A DNA stretch of 64,000 bases from Warburgia ugandensis (Eukaryota; Streptophyta; Magnoliopsida; Canellales; Canellaceae): assembly GCA_035236585.1 (NCBI GenBank), contig CP141137.1:11858327-11922326 (forward strand). The letters are read 5' to 3'. Below the pieces are notes generated by a model that made no database searches, was not told the DNA's origin, and was given only the letters and a program-made list of their open reading frames with translations. This document shows positions 33,591 to 45,500 of this stretch, in pieces (position 1 is the stretch's first letter; every line of letters starts with the position of its first letter). A program made the translations under genes and the position numbers.

Positions 33591-36500
33591 GTAATCTCTT
33601 TCTTCAACCTTAGAAGACTGGGAAGAAAGCTCTCTCTTCTGATTTCTTTCGAAGTTGAATTTTCTGGTCATTTTTATTTTTTTTTCATTCGCATTTTCAA
33701 GTTGGAGATTCATACCTTTTCTGTTTGTTCTTATGTTTTTCTTCTTCAATTTTTTGGTTGTAAAATGGAAATTGAGAAAAGAAGACTCAATTTTGGACGA
33801 TTTACAGGATTTTTAATTTCCAATCTTCTCTATGATCCTTACATGTTTCCTGATTGTGCTTCGAATAGCTGACACTCCTTCCATCTCTTTCATTGTCACT
33901 CGAATAAGTTTTCAGTAGCAATGTGTCCTGATTTTGGATTGTGTAGAGCTTATTTGCTTTTCCCTTTTTCTTTTCTCTGTTATTGAATGCAGATCCTTCT
34001 TTGATTTTATTTGCCGTCCAAATTTTCAAAATGTTTGGTCGTAGAATTTGTTTTGTTAATTTCTTCATTTCTTTATTATTTTATTTTCAACCAACAAGTT
34101 ACAAATTGCAGCTTTTTGGACGCCTTCCGCTCTTTCCTCTTATTGTTGCCTACATGTCAAATAGTTGTCTTGTCTAATTCCATCCACATTTTCATAATGT
34201 AGAGCCATTGCAGTTATGATTGTTGTGTTCCTCTTTATCTGAGTTCATTTCTAAGCTTCTCTTTGTTTTGCAAATCAGAAGTTACTGATGGTTTCAAGTA
34301 TTGCATCTTACTGGACCATTTACTGTTTGTTTTTAACTCTCAATCTGATATGCAATTTCTACATGTTTACTGATTTTCATCATATCGTTCTCCATCTAGC
34401 AGATACCTCGTATTTGATTGACTGTGGCGGGCAAGAAAATTTCACTAACCAGTTCAACCAGTCATGGATTACTGACCGGTTCTATACTGGTGGTTCACCG
34501 GCTTTAGTCGCAGAGCCTCATAATTTCCTTCAACAACAAGAAAAAACCCTAAGGTTCTTTCCGATTTCTTTTGGGAAGAAGAACTGTTATCTTGTCAATG
34601 TCCCAAGTGGGCGTTACTACATCAGGACATTCACAGTGTATGATAATTATGACAGCAAGCTGCACTCCCCGAGCTTTGATGTATCTGTTGAGGGAACACT
34701 TGTTTTCAGCTGGAGGTCGCCTTGGCTGGAGGATGTAAGTAAAGATGGGGCATACTCTGATGTCTTTGCGTTTGTTAATGATGGGGAGGTTGATGTGTGC
34801 TTCTATAGTATTGCCACTGATCCTCCGGTTATTGGGTCACTTGAAATTATACAAGTTGATCCGCTATCTTATGATTCTTCTACAATTGGTAAGGATTACA
34901 TATTAGTAAATTATGGACGTTTAGCATGCGGTTCGGATTCCTTTGGGCCTGGGTTCAGCAATGACACGGATAGGTTTGGAAGAGCTTGGCAATCTGATTC
35001 AAGATTCCGGATAAGTAATCTCAAGGTTCAAGCATTAACGACTAGGGAACACGTTTTTGGTTCTGATCAGGCACCCAATTACTTTCCAGCACGTTTGTAC
35101 CAGACGGCAGTTACAGTCCTTGACAACAGAAGTTTGGAGTATGAATTGCCTGTTGATACGCGGTTGGACTATATGGTTTGGTTTCATTTTGCAGAGACCG
35201 ATCCAAAAATCACTGCAGCTGGTCAACGTGTTTTTGATATCTTTATCAACCAAAAGAATGTGACTAGGATAGATATATACAAGGAGGTTGGAAATTTTGC
35301 AGCATTTAAGTGGCACTACACTGTAAAGAATTTGAACAATACGCCGTTAAGTGTGAAGCTTGTTCCTGTTATTGGTGCTCCATTGATTAGTGGTCTTGAG
35401 AACTATGCTATGGTTCCTTTGGATCTTTCAACTGTTCCTAATCAAGGTACTGAGGATGGAAATCTTTCAGCCTCTCTCTTTTGGTCCTAATTATAGTGAG
35501 ATTCCAAGTTTTATTCTTCATACAAATATCATAGAAAAATGATTGCTTGAGAAGGAATCAGCTTCTCTTGATATGTTAGTTGATTAATCCCCATACATGG
35601 ATGCAGTAACTGCAATGAGAGCGCTTAAAGAATCGCTCAGGATTCCTGACAGAATGGGTTGGAATGGAGATCCCTGTGCACCAACTACTTGGGATGCTTG
35701 GGAGGGAGTTACCTGTAGTCATAATGAGGACAAGTCTGCCCTTGTTGTCTCTCAATTGTAAGCTTCATAACATGTGTTTATTGCATGCGGTTAGCTTCAT
35801 TTACTAAATTCATTTTTTATTGACTATTGTTTAAATTTAAAACAAAAATATTTAAATACTCATGTTTCAGGACCATTTTCCAAGGAAACATACTCTTCTT
35901 GGTGTTACAGCTCTTCTTTAGCATCAAATCAGGCTTTCTGCTCATCTTGTATGACAAAATAATGATATCTAGCCATTCAGACATTTTATGTAATTAGCTG
36001 GGGCTTGGTAACTAATGGCTTGTGTTGCTAGATGCACCAGACTGAGCAACAACTGTAACCTGCATTGGGGTTAGCTTGAGATCTCAAATTACCCTTCTAG
36101 TATCAGATCAGACCTCCACTTAGCAGCTTTGCTCTTTCTTAGCCTTGTAGTATTTGTTGGCTTGCATTCATGGCAGTATGTTTATTGGCTATGTCATCCA
36201 TTTTGAATTTGCTATGCCTTCTGGTATAACAATCCCTGAACTCATCCATATCTTTATTCTTAATTTCTGATAGACTTGGCTAATTCTTACGAGCAATCAA
36301 AATTCTACAAATTAGCTGAACTACCATTGGACTTCTTTCTTTGGTGCTTTACATTTGTTTAGTTTATGCTGTTAATATTCTTATATCATTTGTGTAATAT
36401 TTCATTCTCGCGTGTTTCTAGTGGAGTTTCTAGCTTGTTATCACTAGTTACTTTTAAGGAGGCCCCAAAACATTGGGACAGATGTGAATGCTTCTTAAGA

Positions 36501-39500
36501 AGGTAATCTTAATCGTATCAGTCTCAGTCCTGCATCAACTTGTTTCTTACACCAACAACAAATAGAATTCGTGCTGTGTTAAGCATACAGGCATACAAAG
36601 ATTTGTGGATTCTACATCTATCAGATAGTGTCCTTCACCCTCTAATGTAAGAACTTGGGTAACAAACTCTGCTCATTGATCTTTGTTGGGGTAGTCAAGA
36701 ATCAACCAAGTCACAGCTAGATCCATTTCTTAGTCTTGTAGGCAGGACTTGATATTTACCTTTCATTATTCTAAAGAAAGGTAGGATTATAAAACACATT
36801 CATGCTCAAGATCGAGTACCTGATATTTCTGTAATGGCCATTATGGAAGATTTATGGGAAGTTTTATTTTGCAAGATGCCTTTATATTTTTGAAGAAAAT
36901 ATATTAGCTATCCTGGAGAGTATTTTAATCCTTTCATAAGGACCACTTAAGTAGGTCATGCAATCCTGTATAGCAGGAATGAAGGAAAAATCAATTACCA
37001 TATCACTTGGTTTTGCTTTGTCCTAGAACGGACCTTTTCTCATATCAACCATTACCTTTGAATATCGAAGCAAATTGTGTATGGGAGAAGATATATAAAC
37101 ACATGGAAATCAAATTTCCCTTTTTCCAAAGAGTGGATTTACTAATTTATTGGAATTTTGCACTTCAAGATTTGGAACCTTCACAACAGTAAGTATTTAT
37201 CAGGATTTTCCATATAGTTTGAATATCACAATGAAATAACAAGAGAAAAACGACGTGTAGCTGATCTGTATCTTAACTTTTTTGAAGATTCAGAGGGTCT
37301 GAACAGAAGGGGAGCCTTGGTGCAATGGTTGAGTTGTCACCATGCGACCCAGAGGTCACGAGTTCAAGGCAGTGGAAACAGCCTGTTGCAAAAATGCAAG
37401 GTAAGGCTGCATAATATAGTCCCTTTGCGGTCCGCCCCTTCATCGGACGATGCATATGCAGGAACTTTGTGCACCGGGCTGCCCTTTTTTTAGAGGGTCT
37501 GAACAAAACTTTGTGCTTTGAAGGAAGGACGGTCTTCACTTTTGGCGAGGGAAGATTTGAAATGTTCACATCAGAGAAATGATAATGGTTCCTCTTCTTT
37601 TTCTCTTTTTATCTAAACAGCTTCCGGGATCTAGGTTTCCAGTCTGGGAAGCAGGTGGGGACCAGGAGTCCGTTGGTTGGATTCTTTGAGCCAAAACTCA
37701 TTCTAAAAGTCCTCCATATGAGGGAAATGTTTTTGTATACATTTTGAATATTAACCCTTTGCAAGATGCTCCTGGAAGAGGGACTCCTTCAGTTGTAGAT
37801 GTTTTTAATACCTGAGATCCTTCTAACAATCCTCCTGGAAGATAAACTCTGTGAAACGCAAAGACTTCGATCTCTTGACTTGTTTTTGTCCTTCTAGAAG
37901 TCGGGTCCTTTGTGTAGGAAATTTATACCCGGACTCTTTCTACGAGTCCTTCAGATGGAGTGATTGTTTTCTTTGTACCTTGACATGTTCTCAGAGTCTT
38001 CTTGGAAGGGGGACGCTAGTTCTGGAGACTTTATATCTTGATTCCTTTGAGAATCCTCCCAGAAGAGGGATCCCTTGAGTCTTGTAGATGTTGGCATCTT
38101 GTCTCCCTTAAATGGTCCTTGTATGAGAGGAACTCCATTTGTTATATGAACCTTCTATGTTCAAACTCTTTTAAGGAGTTTCTCCAGAAAGGGGCCCTTT
38201 GTTAGACTTCTTTCTGGAGGAGGCTCTTTGTGAATTTATCCATGGATGTAATAACGTGGAGATTGGTAATTGTCTGGTTGATCAAGAGAAGAACATCAGT
38301 TATGTACTCACAACTAGCCACCTCTGATGGTTGCTGTGCACCTTCCCTACTGGTTATGGGTGGTTGCTGAAAAAGGTCTCTGGCATTCTGCATGCTTAAA
38401 TAAAATATTGGTCGTGGATGATTTAATTCATGGGCAGATAACCATTGTGATAGGTGTTCTATGCGTTGCAATAGCTTGGACTTTGTGAAACATTTCCTCA
38501 TCTGCTGCAACGGCGTATGATGCCTTTGGAGCTTCATCCATCCATCTATTAAAATTTTAAGTGTTGCCATGTTTGGTTTTGCAATTAGTGGAACTTTGGT
38601 GACTTTATCTTGGCTGCAACTAGGGGAGATGCCTTTGGAGATTACTCTTTCCTTCTATATTTGAATTATCTGGACAGGAAGGAATTCTAGAATCCTTCAT
38701 GACTTCTCAGGTCCTGTATGTTGCATTAGCATTAATGCTTTAGCATGGTTATTCTGTGAAGTTCTGTCAACAAGGATCCTCCTCAACCTAAGTGGTGTCC
38801 TGTTTGTAGGTACTTTCAAACTCAACTCTGACACAGTGGCGATCCTGGCCCAGCTCTTGTTGGTGGGTCAGTAGGGGATCAGTTGGGATCAACATTGATT
38901 GCACACTGTTTCTATTAGGATTAAAGATTAGAAGGAAACTGGTTTGCTTGTGATAGGCCTATGGGTTCAATGGTTATAAGGAAAATGATTCCACTGGGAA
39001 AGGAACTCTGTTGATTACTGTATAACGTGATTACAAAGGAATTCAAGGCAACAATTGTAATGGTTTTGTTGAAATGTAAAATAACTAGGAAGTAAGGAAC
39101 CGCAGTCCCTCCTTGACACTTCCTCCCACTCCTTTCTTTTCTCCTCCTCCTCCTGCCTCTCCCTAGCTTCTCCCTTTTATCTTCCCTATCTTCCTAAGTC
39201 TGTAACAGATTGGATACTAACTGCATATTTTCCTAACCAACTGATTATACCTGTTTATCCTAACCAACTGATTACATCACTATTGCATATTTGGTATATC
39301 CTAACCAACAGATTGCATCTCTTTCCTAGCTGAATTGTAACCACCTGATCCTCTTTCAACTGACTAGAAATTCATCTCTCAACAGGCCTGTGTAACAACT
39401 CTGCATCCCATGTAACTGCCTGGCCTGAAGACCACTTCTCTTGGCATATATCCGCCCAAAACGTCCCCATCCTTGTTGCCTTCTATGCCCAATACTGTCC

Positions 39501-42500
39501 CTATCAGTTTGCCTTGAACGAGTGTTGGGATATTGTCTGAGCTCCTCGCTATCCACATGTTGAGGTGATTCTAGCAATGCCATTCAGTTGCTGAAGGCTG
39601 TTTGCAGTATTCACTTAGTTATCTATGACACCCTTGGTATGAATGGCATTATTTCTAGTCACTTCATCAAATTCCAACATATTAGAAAATTTTCTGTTAT
39701 CTGTCCCTTATTTGCTCGCAAAATGTGAAACCTGAAGAGATGAGTTACTAATTTCAGATTGTAGCTGCCATAATGACGAGCTATAAATACTTTTTTGTTT
39801 TAGTTTCTTTCAGACAATTTTTGTCTGTGAGCTGTAGAGAGAATCTGCTGATTCCAGATTTAATATTTTCATTGGTTTTGAGGTGAACACCCATAGATGT
39901 GACACTCTGATGAACAGGAAAACTGATCTATTATAGTTTATTAAGTGATTTGCTCTTGTTGCTTTGTCCAGACAGTACCTCAATTGGAAAATTAAGTAGA
40001 GAACCTACTGCAACTTAGAAAGCTCTCTTTATTGCTCTTGTTGCTTACACTGGTTCTATTAGGATTAAAGATTTGAACAAGAATGGTTTCTTTGCCCTCA
40101 ACGGGTCTTCAGATACTTTCGGACCTTCTCATTTATCCACTTTGTTGAGGTGATTCTTCCAATGCCATTCAATTGCTGAAGGCTGACTGTGGTATCCATG
40201 TATTTATTTGTGATATCCTTGAAACAAATGACACTATTTCTGGCCACTTTATGTGGTTCCAACATATTAAAAGATCTTCTGTTTTCCGTCCCTGATTTGC
40301 TTGCAAAAGGTGCAAGCTGGAGAGACAAGTTACCAATTTCAGACTGTGTTTCCTTCAATGTTGAGTTATAATATCTTTACTTTGGTTGTAGTTCCTTTCA
40401 AACAATTTTACACTGTGAGCTATACAGAGAATGTGCAGAGTCTGGTGTTAATATATTCATATGTTTTGAGGTGAACACCTGTAGAGCTGACAGTACATTC
40501 ATACCTTCTCTAAGTTATAATACCGGTTTTGGCCCTGTCCTATTACTTAGTAGAGGATATTACTTAATGGAGGATACACCTATGTCGCCTCTAAAATGCT
40601 ATTGACTGTAGCTAGACCAAGATATAAAAGGTGGACCAGCTTACGGCCATGCACAGGTGCCATGCTGCATGGGATGAGATTTCTTTGCAAACTATCACAA
40701 ACTGCTTCTGGCCGTGTGCTGGCACTTGGGGCTGTTTGAGTTGGGAGAAACAACCCAGGTGTGCACAGATCAGACCCAGGATGCTGTGGTGGATGCCATT
40801 GGATGATGACTTGAGGTCTGCTCAGAACCAGCTTCCTCTTTGCAATCCAATGTCAATTGCCAGTCTGTTGACCTAATTGAAGAGGACCAGGTTACACATG
40901 TTAAACTGAAGGATGATGAGATCATCGCTATGTTCCAGGAGCAGGAAGGTAAGGTTGCAGATGATGAGGTAGAACAATGAGGTCAAACAGTTCTCAAATG
41001 TGGAAAAGCTTAGGATTCTTATTATCACTCTCCCTTAATGTTGCAAATGAAGGCAATCATACTATCTACATGAGCTTGCACCAGTGCCAAGCAGTATTTT
41101 GCCTCTAGGGTACTCACCAAACCACTCTTGATTCTTGGCTCCTGTGATTTCACTCATGATGTAGCCTTTTGAGCTTTGATCTCAGTTCAATAAGCTGAAC
41201 AAACTGGTTTTTGTCACCTCATTGAAGTACATTTTTCCTCCCTCCTTTAAGTTATATTTGACTTTCAGGTTATAACTGGACACCATAGGAGGACCCTGGA
41301 ATGGTAACTCAAACACTTCATAGAGAATATAACCTAGTGGATGTATGAGTGTAGATCTGGAAATCTGATCCTTTGTTAGTTGATAAAATGTTTGCTCTTT
41401 TTGCTTTGTCCAGATGAGTACCTTAATTGGAGAATTGAGTAAAGAACCTATTCTAGGTTTGAAAGCTCTCTTTGTTGTAGTGTATCCATGACTCCTCAAT
41501 AACATTGAATAACTTAGGTGTAACTGTATTAAGTTTCTTGGAGGCTGATCTTCTTAGCATCCCTTCTAGTTGGGTACATGTATAGTTTCTGAAGAAAACC
41601 TCAATTCCTTTCAGTTGAAATGAGTCTGTTTTATCAGTTACAGAATTTATTGTTGTATCAAAGGCTGCTACATGTGTATATTTCTCTATATCTCATTTAT
41701 GACCTCAACAGGGATCTTGCAAGTCAAGGCTTGAAAGGGTATATCAGTGACCAAATAGGCCTTCTGACGAACTTGGTAAGCCTGTAAGTATCAGTTGTTG
41801 TACACTGCTAGGTTCTTCTCATTTATTCTTTGAGTTGTTTTGTCAATATCATGATGTATGATGCAAATGATTCTGTGGTTGATGACAATTAGTGTCTCTT
41901 CTTTTTTTCTTTTTTCGTGTCCTGACAGATAAATATTATTGAGTGCTTATTATCCTTTGCACCTTGATGTATTTGGTTCTTTAAATGCATATTCCACATG
42001 TTGGAGTTCCATGACGATCATTCTTCACTGTGGGGAGTCCTCAGTCATTGACTGACAAATGTGTCTTTGTTTCCTCTTTTGAATATTACCTCATTCTCAT
42101 GTTGGAAAACCTGGTTTACATGAGTCACAACTATTTTTGTTATTTCTTGGAACAGTTGGGAAATTTTCCCTTTTCCCTTTTCTCCTTTTTACTTGTTATG
42201 ATTTCTTGTGCTCATCTGCTCTCAAGGAGCTGTCCCATTCTTGTTCAAGCTTTTCATCTTTCCAAACTGTGTTTTTAAAAAAAATAATTATTTGATATCC
42301 CTTCTTTAACATCAAATGCAGTAAATGTTCTGTTCCTTTTCTGTTTTCAAATCTTTCATGAGCCACATTTCCTCCGTCACTATACACTTGTTATTTTGCC
42401 TGTTTTCTGTGTTGACCATATACAATTACTGTTTCATAATCTTCTATTTACTTCCATACAAATGTATGTTGCTGATGCTATGACATTTGAGCATATTGGT

Positions 42501-45500
42501 TACTATTTTTCCTTGGTTTAGTTGGTTTTAGCTTGTGTAGTCCATCTTGTGGGTATAATTGCCAGTTGTACATAGTTAATGGTTTGAAAATGGACATGCA
42601 TTTGTACATCTCTACATGTAAGCCTTTATATTCATACATATAAATGTATACACATATGGGCACACAGAGACTTGGGTAGGCATGCATGTGCACATGCATG
42701 CGCGCACGCACGCACACACAGACGCCCACTCTATAACTTCTGCTTTCTGAGCCATTTCTTTGTATCTCTTACTTCCATGAAAATAAACCGGTTCCACAAT
42801 GATATTGTGGTCTTAGAAATTTGAAAAAACTAAATATTATTCAGCATTTATCTTAAAAAACTAAAACAAACATCATAGTATGATAAACGAGATCACCGAC
42901 AGGGTATGTTTTTTCTAATTTGAGGTTTGAGTGTTTTCTGCATTTTGTCTTACCTGCTTTCCTATGTTATGATCTTAGTGGTGAACTATTTCTCCAGACT
43001 ATGGTTGATCTATTGTTCATTTCATTTATTTATTTTTTACAAGAAAAGTTTTTCATTTTTCTCTTTATGCTTGGTAGTTTCTGGTTTCTCCTGTTTCTAT
43101 TCTTCCTTGGCAAGCCACTATTGCTGCTGGTAGATATTAAATTGGGTTGACATTTTCTTTGCAGGAACTTAAGTTCTAATTCCTTGGGACATACTCTGCC
43201 TTCAAGGATAGGTCAGAAATCTCTTGTGAGATTGTAAGTTGGGAATCTCTCTGTTCTCCACTTTCTCAAGTTGCAATTTTAACTCTTTCACCTTTAAAAA
43301 TTCTTTCTTTTTGTTGGCCCCTTAAATTTTTTTCTTATGAAATAATGATGTGTTCAGGAGTCTGCGAATTGGTTTATTTTAAGTTTATGGAATGGTTTCT
43401 GTTTGAATCTTTTGTCCAGTTAATGTTATATCTAGTATTGCCTCACTGGTTGTAGAGTTATATCTATTTACATCACTGGCATATTGTAGATTTGTTTCAT
43501 TCATAAGATCTTGTCAGACCTTTACCATTGCAATGAGCCGATGTCTGATTTGTCACTCCTCATATCATATGTGTGGAGCTGGTATTGCCAGTTTGTTTCA
43601 ACTTCTTTCTTTACTTAGCACCAAGACTTCTATGTTGAAGATCCATTTATTTGTCGGAGTTGTATAGCAATTGATAAAATCAAAACTGAAAGATGAAATG
43701 TAAGTATGAAAGCAAGTGCTTTTCAATATCATTCCTTATTTCTCTTTTATATTTACATGTATGGTTGTGCTTGTGTGTGTTTGTACGAAACCAGATTTGG
43801 TGCAGCAAAGCCAAACCTCAATGTCTGTACAACATTGTCCTATCATAGTAGCTAAGTGTCTTGTTGTGTTTTTGACCAAACAAAAGGGCATCTAAGGTTT
43901 AAAGTTCACACATTGACACTAGGCTTTGAGAGTAGTGACTGAGGCTAAACTCAAGGCGAATGATGAGCTCTGTAATAGGTTAGGGTCAAGAGAAGGTGAG
44001 AAAGATGTGTCCAAACTTGCAAAAATTAGAGAATGAAAGAGTAAGGACTTAGACCATGTTAAAAGTGATGACCAAAGGATACTAGTCAAAGATGACAAGA
44101 TCGATCAAAGGTGGGAAAGTTACTTTCAAAAATTGCTAAATGACAAACTGAGAATTTAGAGATCGAGAGAACCGAAAACCCAAATAAGATTGGACTATAT
44201 AGGTATGACTGTCTGATCAGGATATCTGAGGTAAAAAAGATGAAATTATGAAAGGCCTTGTAGCACGATGGGATGCCAATTGAGGTATGGAAGTATATGG
44301 GAGATATTGGAGTAGTTTGGCTGACAAAGTTGTTCAACAAAATTGTAGAATAGAAGAAAATGCTAGATGAATGGAGGAAAAGCTCTCTTGTACGAATTTA
44401 TAAGAATAAAGGAGACATACAGAGATGCACTAATTAACGTGGGATCAAACTTATGATTCATACTATGAAACTTTGGAAAAGAGTGGTTGAGAAGTGGCTA
44501 CGACATGAGACAAGTGCACCCGAAAAAACCAGTTTGGTTTTATGCCTGAGAGGTCTACCGTGGAAGCTTTTTTTCTTACTTATACAATTGATAGAGAAAT
44601 ATACAAAGAGAAGGAAGGACCTCCATTATTGACTTAAAAAAAGCTTATGATAGGGTCCTTAGGGAGTTAATGGTGGGTATTAGGCAAGAAAGGGGTATCA
44701 CATGGGTATATAAACATAATTAAAGATATGTATGAAGCAGCAGTAATAAATATTAAGACCACTAGCGGAGAGACCAATGACTTCCTTACTACAGGATTGC
44801 ACTAGGGATCAGCATTGAGCCCGTATCTTTTTCATGTTAGTTAAGGACTAGTTAACTAAGCATCTCATGAGAAAATTCCATGGTGCATGCTATTTGCAGA
44901 TAACATAGTTTTGATTAACAAGACAAGAGATGGTGTAAACACAAAGCTAGAGATGTGGAGAGATGCTATAAAGTCTAAACAATTTAAAATTAGCCAAATT
45001 AAGACATAATATATGGAATGCAATTTTAGCATGGAGAGGAGTGGGAGTGAAGCACCAGTAAAGATTGATAACCAAAGTCCAGTAAAAGACCACTTTCGGT
45101 ACTTAGGATCTATGATTCATGAGAGTAGAGAGGTTGAGAAGGAGGTTATCCAGAGAATCCAAGCGAGTTGGAAAAAATGGAGATGTGCGTCTAGAGTTTT
45201 GTATGATCGGCGGGTGGCACTCAAATTAAAAGGAAAATTTTATAGGATGGCTATAAGGCTGGCCATGCTCTATGGATCAAAGTGTTAAGTAGTTAAAGAA
45301 CATCCTGTTCATAGGTTGAGCTTAACAGAAATGAAGATATTGAGATGGATGAGTGGCAAGACAAGAAATGATAGAATTGGGAATGAAAACATTATAGGAA
45401 ACTTTGGGGTAGCACCAATAGGTAACAAGATGAGGGAGATTAGACTTAGATCGTTTGAACATGTCTAGCGAAGATCGAAAATGACACCAATTAGTAGTGA

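Noticed and set aside
38202-38570. 122-codon minus-strand open frame in RLP4-like intron 3
   Set aside because: No family recognised; partly overlaps the minisatellite. Might be a repeat remnant but cannot be supported as a gene.
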